A DNA stretch of 7,224 nucleotides from Clostridia bacterium (GCA_024403005.1 JAKSSQ010000091.1:1-7224), one strand, 5' to 3'; positions 1 to 5,402 are shown, numbered from the stretch's first letter. Made by a program: numbers and translations. The notes: generated by a model not told the origin, from the letters alone.

Positions 1-2
1 AG

Positions 3-1166
3 CCCGGTGAATGGACTCTGGAAAACGAAACAGGCAAGTCCTTTAAAGGCGGCGCAAACGGTTTTATGCACGAATATGTGGACGTTGCTCAGGCTCTGGG
101 CAGTGGTGCTTCCAAGCTGTACATGAGCTTCCCCAATGGGGTCAAGCCGGAAAAAATCTATGCCTTCGACGGCACGGATGTGCCTGACTGGGTTCAGATC
201 TGGCAGCCTCCCTGCGAAAAAGCGGACTTTATGCTCATAACAACCCACGCAGACGACGAGCAGCTCTTCTTTGCCGGAATTCTGCCTTACTATGCGCAGG
301 TTAGAGGCTATGAAGTTCAGGTTGTTTATGCTACGGACCACTATTCCCAGATAAGCCGCCACCACGAAAGACTGGACGGTCTCTGGGCAGTTGGTATCCG
401 CCACTATCCGGTAAGCATGGGCCTGGCGGACGCATATTCCGAAAGCTACGAGGGCGCTATCGCAAATCTCAAGGCTAAGGGCGTTTCCGAACAGGACGTT
501 ATCGACCTGCAGACAAAGATGATTAAGCGCTTCGAACCGCAGGTTATCGCTACACACGATGTAAACGGCGAATATGGCCACGGCCAGCACAAGATGGTGA
601 ACGGCACTCTGCAGAAGGCCTGTGCTAATGCGGAAAACGACTTCCCGTATTTAAAGAAGATTTATTTCCATCTGTACGACCAGAACCAGGTGGTTCTGAA
701 TTTTCTGGATGAACCCTATGCAGAGCTTGGCGGACTCACCCCGTTCCAGGTTACACAGGTGGGCTTCGGCTTCCACGCATCCCAGCACTGGACATGGTTT
801 AAGAGATGGCTTCTGGGAAACAATGGCGAAATTACAAAAGCTTCCCAGATTAACGCATACAGTCCCATGCAGTACGGCATGTTCTACGGAAATGCTGCTG
901 CAGATACGGCTAAGGACGATTTCTTCGAAAACGTAATGAGCTACGAGGAACAGAGGATCGAGGCCGAAAGAATCGCAGAAGAGCAGCGCCTGGAAGAAGA
1001 GCGTTTAGAAGCTGAACGCCAGGCAGCTCTGGAAGCAGAAGCAGCTTACCGCCATAAGATGAACATGATTAAGGCTGCCGCTGCGGCAGGTGCTGTTGCA
1101 GTTATCGCTCTGGTTCTTCTCCTGCGCGGAAGCAGTAAGAAAAAGAAGTATAAGGGCAGACATTAA
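3..1166 (+). CDS. PIG-L/LmbE-family deacetylase, membrane-anchored, 5' end cut off by the window
   Basis: The reading frame is open to the left edge (first full codon at base 3), so the first in-frame ATG at 66 is probably internal; 387 residues are visible. The family removes acetyl groups from N-acetylglucosamine-type substrates using a Zn-binding HPDDE motif. Here that motif is THADDE (His82, Asp84, Asp85, Glu86 in visible numbering), with Ala in place of the usual Pro. The second metal motif HDVNGEYGHGQH carries His193 and His196, matching the GHxDH pair of MshB-type enzymes. A Glu/Arg/Ala-rich coiled coil covers about 315-351, then an Ala/Val/Leu transmembrane segment at about 358-374 and a basic tail rich in Lys. 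Inference: if a signal peptide lies upstream of the window, the catalytic domain is outside the cell and the basic tail inside, suggesting a cell-envelope glycan substrate. The substrate cannot be read from the sequence. It converges on acpP. Confidence 0.85.
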   Translation, partial: PGEWTLENETGKSFKGGANGFMHEYVDVAQALGSGASKLYMSFPNGVKPEKIYAFDGTDVPDWVQIWQPPCEKADFMLITTHADDEQLFFAGILPYYAQVRGYEVQVVYATDHYSQISRHHERLDGLWAVGIRHYPVSMGLADAYSESYEGAIANLKAKGVSEQDVIDLQTKMIKRFEPQVIATHDVNGEYGHGQHKMVNGTLQKACANAENDFPYLKKIYFHLYDQNQVVLNFLDEPYAELGGLTPFQVTQVGFGFHASQHWTWFKRWLLGNNGEITKASQINAYSPMQYGMFYGNAAADTAKDDFFENVMSYEEQRIEAERIAEEQRLEEERLEAERQAALEAEAAYRHKMNMIKAAAAAGAVAVIALVLLLRGSSKKKKYKGRH

Positions 1167-1176
1167 CAGGTAATAA

Positions 1177-1204
1177 AAAACACGGACCGGAAGGTCCGTG
1201 TTTT
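1177..1204. terminator. Bidirectional Rho-independent terminator between the deacetylase gene and acpP
   Basis: The 8-bp stem CACGGACC / GGTCCGTG closes on a GGAA loop and is flanked by AAAA before and TTTT after, so the paired region extends to 12 bp. The run of A on one side and T on the other gives a U-tract in both directions. It lies just after the deacetylase stop codon and just after the acpP stop codon, so it fits a shared terminator for the convergent pair. Confidence 0.85.
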
Positions 1205-1225
1205 GTCGTTCTGGATATTCAGTTT

Positions 1226-1453
1226 TTACTTGTTGTCTTCTACGTAAGCTACGATGCTTCCAACTGTTTCGAACTTTTCTGCGTCTTCGTCGGGAATTTC
1301 GATATCGTATTCTTCTTCGATAGCCATGATAATTTCAACAGCGTCGAGGGAGTCTGCTTCCAGATCCTTCATGAGGCTTGTTTCCATTGTAATATCGTCT
1401 ATATCTGCACCGAGCTGTTCAGAAATAATTTCGCGAATTTTATCAAATACCAT
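1226..1453 (-). CDS. acpP: Acyl carrier protein
   Basis: A 75-residue, very acidic protein of the length usual for bacterial acyl carrier protein. It carries growing acyl chains as thioesters on 4'-phosphopantetheine during type II fatty acid synthesis in the cytoplasm. The attachment site is the motif EADSLD, with Ser35 as the modified residue, followed by the conserved helix DAVEIIMAIEEEYDIEIPDE that docks on partner enzymes. The start at 1453 is supported by a ribosome binding site, AGAGGT, eight bases upstream. The gene has its own sigma-A-like promoter at 1511-1538, but it also lies only 92 bases downstream of the ABC-F stop codon on the same strand with no terminator visible between them, so read-through from that gene is possible. 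No other fatty acid synthesis gene is in the window, so this acpP stands apart from any fab cluster. Confidence 0.97.
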   Translation of the reverse strand: MVFDKIREIISEQLGADIDDITMETSLMKDLEADSLDAVEIIMAIEEEYDIEIPDEDAEKFETVGSIVAYVEDNK

Positions 1454-1483
1454 TTTTATTACCTCTTCTAATGTGACTATTGG

Positions 1484-1501
1484 CTGATCCTCTCAATCAG
1501 C
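1484..1501 (-). promoter_or_regulatory. Hairpin at the predicted 5' end of the acpP mRNA
   Basis: On the minus strand GCTGAT pairs with ATCAGC (6 bp) around a 7-base loop. The transcription start predicted from the -10 box at 1511-1516 is about base 1504, so this hairpin would begin within about three bases of the mRNA end. It is not followed by a T-tract, so it is not a terminator. Known role for such 5'-terminal stems in other mRNAs is protection against decay; that role here is inference. Confidence 0.45.
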
Positions 1502-1510
1502 ACATATATG

Positions 1511-1538
1511 ATTATAATACAGATTGTTCCGGGAGCAA
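1511..1538 (-). promoter_or_regulatory. Sigma-A type promoter of acpP
   Basis: Reading the minus strand, a -35 box TTGCTC (1533-1538) is followed after 16 bases by a perfect -10 box TATAAT (1511-1516). The predicted start is near 1504, giving a leader of about 50 bases before the acpP ATG. The -35 box begins only eight bases beyond the stop codon of the upstream ABC-F gene. Confidence 0.7.
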
Positions 1539-1545
1539 GTGTTTT

Positions 1546-3411
1546 TTATGCCTGTTCCTGAAGTTCTAACCAAATTTCGTAATTTTTGTCCAGTTCTTCT
1601 TTGGCCTTCTGAAGCTCTAAACTCGTCTCTCTGGCCTTTTCTGCATTGGAGAAGATTTCCGGCTGGCAGAGCAGGTTTTCGAGCTCTGCGACGCGATTTT
1701 CGCCCTCTGCGACGGCTTCCTCTGCTGCCTTGATCTGCTTCTCGAATTTGCGTCTTGCTGCGGCTTCTTCCTTCTCCTTCTGGCGGAGGGCAATGCGTTC
1801 TTCCTTTGCAAGAACCTTAACCGGATCCGGGCCGGAAGCGCCTGCGCGGCTGAGTTCTTCCATGTAAGCCTTGCCCGAAGTTACGGAGCCTGCCTTCTGC
1901 TCGTAATAGTCGTAGCTGCCCAGATAGGGAGTTATGCCCGTTGTGTTCAGCTCGTAAATGGCTGTGGGTATGCGCTGGAGCAGGTAGCGGTCGTGGGAAA
2001 CGATTAAGAGAGTTCCCGGGAAATCCAGCAGGGCTTCTTCGAAGACTTCCTTTGCTGCGATGTCCAGGTGGTTGGTGGGTTCATCCATGATGAGCAGGTT
2101 CGCGCCGGTCATCATTAACTTAAGGAGCGAAAGCTTCGCCTTTTCGCCGCCAGCCATGTCCTTAACCTTGCGGAAGACGTCGTCGCCGCGGAAACCGAGC
2201 CTGCCGAGCATGCCTCGGAGTTCTTCCTGGGTGTACTTTACGTAAGTGCTGTGGATTTCGTCCAGGGCGGTCTTCTCGGGGTCGAGGAGCTTCTGTTCCT
2301 GGTCGTAGTAGCCGGGCATTACGTTCTGACCCAATCGGATGTATCCGCTGTCTGCCTTTAACTCTCCGAGGAGGATTTTAAGCAGGGTTGTCTTTCCAAC
2401 GCCGTTGGGGCCGACCATGCAGATGCGGTCGCCTTTTTTAATGTCCATGTTTACGTTGCTGAAGAGCTGCCTGCGGCTTTCTCCTGTGCCGAAAGACATT
2501 GCCAGATCCTCTGTGTAGAGGACGTCTGTGCCGCTCTGGAGCTTTTCGTCGAAGCGTATGCGGAGCTTTTCCTTAAAGAATTCCGGCTTGTCGGGCACGT
2601 CCATCATGGCAAGTCTCTTTTCTCTGGACTGGGCACGCTTTACGAGGTGCTCCGTGTTGTGCTGTTTAAAGCGGCGGATAATCTCTTCCTGCCTTGCGAT
2701 TTCTTCCTGAACCTTTTCGTAGTGGCGCAGGTCTTCTTCGTAGCGGATGCGCTTCTTTTCTTTATATGTAGTGTAATTTCCTTCGTAGGACGTAAGCTTG
2801 CGGTTTTCGACTTCGAAAATGCGTGTTACTACCTTATCCAGGAAATATCTGTCGTGGGAAATGATTACCAGGGTGCCCTTGTAGTTTCTTAAATAGCCTT
2901 CCAGCCACTTTAAAGTGCCGATGTCCAGGTGGTTGGTGGGTTCATCCAGAAGGAGGATGTCCGGCTCCTTTAAAAGCAGGGCGGCCAGCGCCAGTCTGGT
3001 GCGTTCACCGCCGGAAAGGGTATTTACGGACTTGTCCAGGTAGTCGTCAGTAAAGGCAAGGCTTCTTAAAATGCCCTTTGTGCCTTTTTCGTAGGTGTAG
3101 CCGTGGCGGTCTTCGAACCTCGCTTTTTCTGCAGGTGTAGCCGCATTGTTGATCTCTTCCTGTACGGTTCCGCCGTCGGGGAAGTGGTCTCTCTGCTTTA
3201 AGTAGCCCAGGCTTGCGGATTTGTCGAAGAATATGTCTCCGTCGTCCTGGGAAAGGTCTCCTGCAAGGATCTTAAAGAGGGTACTTTTTCCTGCGCCGTT
3301 GGCTCCTACAACGCCGACTCTGTCCCCGGCGTTTATGTTAAAAGTAACGTCTATAAGTACGGGCATGACCCCATAGCTCTTATTAAGTTTTGATGCTGCA
3401 ATAATACTCAT
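1546..3411 (-). CDS. ABC-F family ATPase, YdiF-like, ribosome-associated translation factor
   Basis: A 621-residue protein with two ATP-binding cassettes in tandem and no transmembrane segment, the hallmark of the ABC-F family, whose studied members act on the ribosome rather than in transport. Cassette 1 has Walker A GANGAGKST (36-44), signature LSGGE (132-136), Walker B with DEPTNHLD (156-163) and SHD switch (185-187). A charged helical linker spans about 205-290. Cassette 2 has Walker A GPNGVGKTT (334-342), an altered signature MAGGE (419-423), DEPTNHLD (443-450) and SHD (472-474). A Lys/Glu-rich coiled coil fills about 535-621, as in C-terminally extended members. The frame stays open to 3654, but that extension lies antisense to rex and does not resemble an ABC protein; MSIIAASKL at 3411 starts exactly where cassette 1 should. 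The ribosome binding site (AATAAAG) is weak. The YdiF assignment rests on architecture, length and proximity to rex and groESL. A role in antibiotic protection cannot be excluded, but nothing here points to it. Confidence 0.92.
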   Translation of the reverse strand: MSIIAASKLNKSYGVMPVLIDVTFNINAGDRVGVVGANGAGKSTLFKILAGDLSQDDGDIFFDKSASLGYLKQRDHFPDGGTVQEEINNAATPAEKARFEDRHGYTYEKGTKGILRSLAFTDDYLDKSVNTLSGGERTRLALAALLLKEPDILLLDEPTNHLDIGTLKWLEGYLRNYKGTLVIISHDRYFLDKVVTRIFEVENRKLTSYEGNYTTYKEKKRIRYEEDLRHYEKVQEEIARQEEIIRRFKQHNTEHLVKRAQSREKRLAMMDVPDKPEFFKEKLRIRFDEKLQSGTDVLYTEDLAMSFGTGESRRQLFSNVNMDIKKGDRICMVGPNGVGKTTLLKILLGELKADSGYIRLGQNVMPGYYDQEQKLLDPEKTALDEIHSTYVKYTQEELRGMLGRLGFRGDDVFRKVKDMAGGEKAKLSLLKLMMTGANLLIMDEPTNHLDIAAKEVFEEALLDFPGTLLIVSHDRYLLQRIPTAIYELNTTGITPYLGSYDYYEQKAGSVTSGKAYMEELSRAGASGPDPVKVLAKEERIALRQKEKEEAAARRKFEKQIKAAEEAVAEGENRVAELENLLCQPEIFSNAEKARETSLELQKAKEELDKNYEIWLELQEQA

Positions 3412-3439
3412 AACTTTATTATTATGCCATAAAGAAAAT

Positions 3440-3468
3440 GTTGTAACAAGGTAGTTGTAATCTGACAA
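3440..3468 (-). promoter_or_regulatory. Candidate promoter of the ABC-F gene
   Basis: On the minus strand TTGTCA (3463-3468) lies 17 bases before TACAAC (3440-3445). The -35 is good and the -10 is weak. An alternative is TTGTTA (3444-3449), 17 bases, CATAAT (3421-3426), which would leave a leader of only a few bases before the ATG at 3411. The sequence does not decide between them. Confidence 0.3.
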
Positions 3469-3482
3469 TAGTATGATAAAAT
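3455..3482 (+). promoter_or_regulatory. Candidate promoter of rex
   Basis: TTGTAA (3455-3460) is followed after 16 bases by TAAAAT (3477-3482). A TATGAT at 3472-3477 is an alternative -10 but lacks a recognisable -35. The -35 sits inside the interrupted palindrome TTGT-N6-ACAA (3455-3468), which also overlaps the candidate -35 of the divergent ABC-F gene. Confidence 0.35.
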
Positions 3483-3517
3483 ATTCACATACTTGATTTA
3501 AGAGGAAAAATATTGGA

Positions 3518-4159
3518 ATGAACAAGCAGAAAGACAAAATATCAACAGCGGTTATAAGAAGGCTTCCCAGATATCTGAGAGCCCTCGAAGACCTTGAAAA
3601 TGCCGGAACAGAGAGAATTTCCTCCGGCGAACTTTCAGATTTAATCGGATACACAGCTTCCCAGATCCGCCAGGATCTAAACCACTTCGGAGGCTTCGGA
3701 CAGCAGGGCTACGGCTACAATGTAGGCGATCTTAAGACAGAAATCGAAAGAATTCTCGGCATGGGCCGCACATATAACATGGTTATCGTCGGTGCAGGCC
3801 GTTTAGGACAGGCAATCAACAGCTTTATCGCATCCTACAAGAGCGATTTTAAGGTTGTAGCTCTGTTCGACATCAACGAAAACGTAATCGGAAAAGTTTA
3901 CAGCGGCGTAACCGTTTTAGATGCAGACAGCCTGGAAGAATACCTTAAGAACAACAAGGTCGACATCGGTGTTCTTACAGTAACAAAAGAACAGGCACAG
4001 ACAGCCTGCAATCACCTGGTAGCAGGCGGCGTAGCAGGTATCTGGAATTTCGCCCCCATCGATCTGGAAGGAACAGAGGGCACACCTGTGGAAAACGTCC
4101 ACCTCTCGGACAACCTCCACAGCCTGGTTTACTACATTAACCACCCGGAACAGAACTAA
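3518..4159 (+). CDS. rex: Redox-sensing transcriptional repressor Rex
   Basis: A 213-residue protein of normal Rex length. Rex is a homodimeric DNA-binding protein that senses the NADH/NAD+ ratio; NADH binding releases it from operators in front of fermentation and electron-transfer genes. The N-terminal winged helix (about 1-80) contains the family-typical recognition region TASQIRQDLNHFGGFGQQGYGYNV (45-68, shown in part as SQIRQDLNHFGGFG). The Rossmann domain follows, with the dinucleotide motif GAGRLG (92-97) and an Asp (118) at the end of the second strand, in the position that contacts the adenine ribose. The C-terminal helix after NLHSLVYYI would provide the domain swap of the dimer. 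The start is supported by AGAGG at 3501-3505, a rather long 12 bases from the ATG. It is divergent from the ABC-F gene and converges on the ferredoxin gene, a plausible but unproven regulatory target. Confidence 0.96.
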   Translation: MNKQKDKISTAVIRRLPRYLRALEDLENAGTERISSGELSDLIGYTASQIRQDLNHFGGFGQQGYGYNVGDLKTEIERILGMGRTYNMVIVGAGRLGQAINSFIASYKSDFKVVALFDINENVIGKVYSGVTVLDADSLEEYLKNNKVDIGVLTVTKEQAQTACNHLVAGGVAGIWNFAPIDLEGTEGTPVENVHLSDNLHSLVYYINHPEQN

Positions 4160-4170
4160 TACAAAAATAA

Positions 4171-4201
4171 AACAGCCGTTTCTCTAAGAGAAACGGCTGT
4201 T
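4171..4201. terminator. Strong bidirectional terminator between rex and the ferredoxin gene
   Basis: A perfect 14-bp stem AACAGCCGTTTCTC / GAGAAACGGCTGTT with a 3-base TAA loop lies in the gap between the rex and ferredoxin stop codons. On the minus strand it is followed by TTATTTTTG, a good U-tract for the ferredoxin transcript; on the plus strand TATTT follows, which is weaker but usable for rex. Confidence 0.88.
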
Positions 4202-4217
4202 ATTTCCTCAGATTAAA

Positions 4218-4385
4218 TTATGCCTGGGGAGCGCCAACGGGGCAGTTGTCTGCGCAAGCGCCGCATTCGATGCACTTGGAAGCGTCGATAACGTACTTGC
4301 CGTCGCCTTCAGCGATAGCGTCTACGGGGCAGCCATCTGCGCAAGCACCGCAAGCGATGCAAGAATCACTAATTACATATGCCAT
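4218..4385 (-). CDS. Clostridial-type 2[4Fe-4S] ferredoxin
   Basis: A 55-residue protein, the usual size of the small low-potential ferredoxins that shuttle electrons among pyruvate:ferredoxin oxidoreductase, hydrogenase and other anaerobic enzymes in the cytoplasm. Two cluster motifs of the form CxxCxxCxxxCP are complete: Cys9, 12, 15, 19 (CIACGACADGCP) and Cys38, 41, 44, 48 (CIECGACADNCP). As in the family, the last Cys of each motif is expected to ligate the other cluster. The start is fixed by a strong ribosome binding site AAAGGAGG at 4395-4402, nine bases before the ATG. The gene has its own promoter with an extended -10 and a structured leader, and ends in a strong terminator, so it is a single-gene transcript, probably highly expressed. 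The two halves are also unusually similar at DNA level. Its neighbour rex could regulate it, but no consensus Rex box was found upstream. Confidence 0.96.
   Translation of the reverse strand: MAYVISDSCIACGACADGCPVDAIAEGDGKYVIDASKCIECGACADNCPVGAPQA
4231..4361 (-). repeat. Internal duplicated half-gene in the ferredoxin
   Basis: The two cluster-binding halves, 4318-4361 and 4231-4274 on the minus strand, align without gaps over 44 bases with 36 identities by my hand count. Both begin TGCATCG and share GCTTGCGCAGA and CTGCCCCGT. Ferredoxins of this family are known to descend from an ancient internal duplication; this level of DNA identity including third positions may reflect shared codon preference or gene conversion between the halves. 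Confidence 0.7.
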
Positions 4386-4394
4386 AGTCTTGTT

Positions 4395-4402
4395 CCTCCT
4401 TT
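4395..4402 (-). promoter_or_regulatory. Ribosome binding site of the ferredoxin gene
   Basis: AAAGGAGG on the minus strand, nine bases before the ATG at 4385. It is a near-perfect match to the 3' end of 16S rRNA and decides the start of a gene too short for routine gene finding. Confidence 0.9.
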
Positions 4403-4416
4403 ATAGAATGACGTCA

Positions 4417-4436
4417 TACGGAACCGAAGTTCCGTA
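4417..4436 (-). promoter_or_regulatory. UUCG-capped hairpin at the predicted 5' end of the ferredoxin mRNA
   Basis: On the minus strand TACGGAAC and GTTCCGTA form a perfect 8-bp stem closed by a C(UUCG)G tetraloop, one of the most stable RNA loops known. The start site predicted from the -10 box at 4442-4447 is about 4435, so the stem would begin at the very first bases of the mRNA. No T-tract follows, so it is not a terminator. An mRNA-stabilising role is inference; a protein operator is the alternative. Confidence 0.55.
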
Positions 4437-4441
4437 GCCAT

Positions 4442-4468
4442 AGTATAACATATAAACCGGTTTAGCAA
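4442..4468 (-). promoter_or_regulatory. Ferredoxin promoter with extended -10
   Basis: On the minus strand the -10 box TATACT (4442-4447) is preceded by TGT, giving an extended -10 (TGnTATACT). A -35 candidate TTGCTA (4463-4468) lies 15 bases upstream, shorter than ideal, but an extended -10 can compensate. The spacer holds a perfect 12-bp palindrome. Confidence 0.6.
4453..4464. promoter_or_regulatory. Perfect 12-bp palindrome, candidate operator
   Basis: TAAACCGGTTTA is perfectly self-complementary. It lies between the -35 and -10 of the ferredoxin promoter and 15 bases upstream of the ATG of the divergent P-loop/Asp23-like gene, so a bound protein could affect both genes. I do not recognise it as a known operator, and it does not match the Rex consensus. 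Confidence 0.4.
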
Positions 4469-4479
4469 GAAGTTTTTTT

Positions 4480-5292
4480 ATGAAAATTTACGGATTATCC
4501 GGCAAGAGCGGTACAGGAAAAAGCTATAACGCTACCGAACTCTGCGGAAAAATGAATATCGAAGGCATTATAGACGACGGACTTTTTATCTATGCAAATA
4601 ACATAATTGCAGGTGAATCTGCCAAAAAGCAGGAGACAAAAATAGGTGCGGTAAAGACCGCAATGTTCATGAAGGACAGCCACTGCGCCTCCGTAAGAGC
4701 TGCTATCCGCCGCGTGAACCCGGCGAGCATCCTGGTTCTCGGAACCTCGGACCGCATGGTGGAAGACATCTGCGAAAGGCTCGGAATTCCCAAGCCAGTT
4801 AAGATTATTCACATAGAAGACATTACCACGGAAGCTCAGCGCAAAAAGGCCAGAGAAGAAAGAGGCGGCGCGGGAACCCACGTTATCCCTGCACCGACCT
4901 TCCAGGTTAAGCGCCAGTTCTCCGGATTCTTCCTTGACCCAAGGAGAACTTTAAAGAGCATAGGTTTCCAGAAGAATATCCACACGGAAAAGACAGTAGT
5001 TCGTCCGACGTTCAGCTATATGGGTCACTACGAAATATCCGACAAGGTTATTACGGACATCGCACACCACATGGCGGACAACACACTGGGAATCGCGGGA
5101 ATTACCTGGATGAGCAGCAAAAACAGCGACGAAGGCATGTACATAAGAATCGTTGCGCAGTTCGAATACGGCACGAAAGTAAGGACTGCAGCCATGGCTC
5201 TGCAGAGGGCTGTGTACGACGCAGTTGCTTATATGACAGCCTTTAACGTCCTTGGCGTAGAGGTTGAAATACGCGGATTTAAATTCAAATAG
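4480..5292 (+). CDS. P-loop nucleotide-binding protein with C-terminal Asp23/Gls24-like domain
   Basis: 270 residues without signal peptide or membrane segment, so probably cytoplasmic. The N-terminus is a P-loop domain: strand KIYGLSG then Walker A GKSGTGKS (8-15), with a later strand SILVLGTSDRM (83-93) as in nucleotide kinases. A basic stretch follows (about 118-160: QRKKAREERGG, FLDPRRTLKS). The last 90 residues (about 181-270) resemble Asp23/Gls24 (DUF322): YEISDKVITDIAHHMAD, a glycine-containing GIAGI turn, a strand IRIVAQFEYG, the helix VRTAAMALQRAVYDAVAYMTAF and a final strand VEVEIRGFKF. This domain is found in alkaline-shock and envelope-stress proteins of Gram-positives. The substrate and function are unknown to me; I call it from motif pattern only. 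The ATG at 4480 is the first in frame after the divergent promoter; the ribosome binding site (AAGAAG) is weak. It is divergent from the ferredoxin gene and ends three bases before the groESL -35 box without a terminator, so read-through into groESL is possible. Confidence 0.8.
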   Translation: MKIYGLSGKSGTGKSYNATELCGKMNIEGIIDDGLFIYANNIIAGESAKKQETKIGAVKTAMFMKDSHCASVRAAIRRVNPASILVLGTSDRMVEDICERLGIPKPVKIIHIEDITTEAQRKKAREERGGAGTHVIPAPTFQVKRQFSGFFLDPRRTLKSIGFQKNIHTEKTVVRPTFSYMGHYEISDKVITDIAHHMADNTLGIAGITWMSSKNSDEGMYIRIVAQFEYGTKVRTAAMALQRAVYDAVAYMTAFNVLGVEVEIRGFKFK

Positions 5293-5295
5293 TTG

Positions 5296-5323
5296 TTGCA
5301 ATTTAACTTATAGTTGCTATAAT
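5296..5323 (+). promoter_or_regulatory. Sigma-A promoter of the groESL operon
   Basis: TTGCAA (5296-5301), 16 bases, then a perfect TATAAT (5318-5323) preceded by TGC, giving an extended -10. The predicted start is near 5330, inside the CIRCE element, so bound HrcA would block initiation directly. The -35 starts just three bases after the stop codon of the upstream gene. Confidence 0.88.
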
Positions 5324-5327
5324 AATG

Positions 5328-5354
5328 TTAGCACTCAAAAGTAACGAGTGCTAA
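5328..5354. promoter_or_regulatory. CIRCE element, HrcA operator of groESL
   Basis: TTAGCACTC-N9-GAGTGCTAA is an exact match to the canonical CIRCE inverted repeat with its 9-base spacer (AAAAGTAAC). HrcA repressor binds CIRCE and releases it when GroEL is occupied by unfolded protein, so groESL is expected to be heat-inducible and to feed back on itself. The hrcA gene is not in this window and must be elsewhere in the genome. Confidence 0.98.
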
Positions 5355-5402
5355 CAAACAGAGAATATAATAAGATTCAATATATGAAGGGAGATCTTAG
5401 AA

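Noticed and set aside
1254..1487. Plus-strand 77-codon frame opposite acpP
   Set aside because: Ser/Ile-rich low-complexity translation, the mirror of the acidic acpP codons; acpP is certain.
3412..3654. 81-codon upstream extension of the ABC-F frame, with a hydrophobic stretch
   Set aside because: It runs antisense through the start of rex and the divergent promoter region, does not resemble any ABC-F N-terminus, and cassette 1 begins normally at MSIIAASKL (3411).
4246..4437. Plus-strand open frame of 63 codons across the ferredoxin locus
   Set aside because: It is antisense to the ferredoxin gene, which has complete cluster motifs, a strong ribosome binding site and its own promoter.
4495..5301. 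Minus-strand open frames opposite the P-loop/Asp23-like gene
   Set aside because: No motif is visible, and the plus-strand gene carries a Walker A and a coherent domain pattern.
5328..5354. CIRCE stem read as a terminator for the upstream fusion gene
   Set aside because: The sequence after the stem (CAAACAGAG) is not T-rich, and the repeat is an exact HrcA operator.
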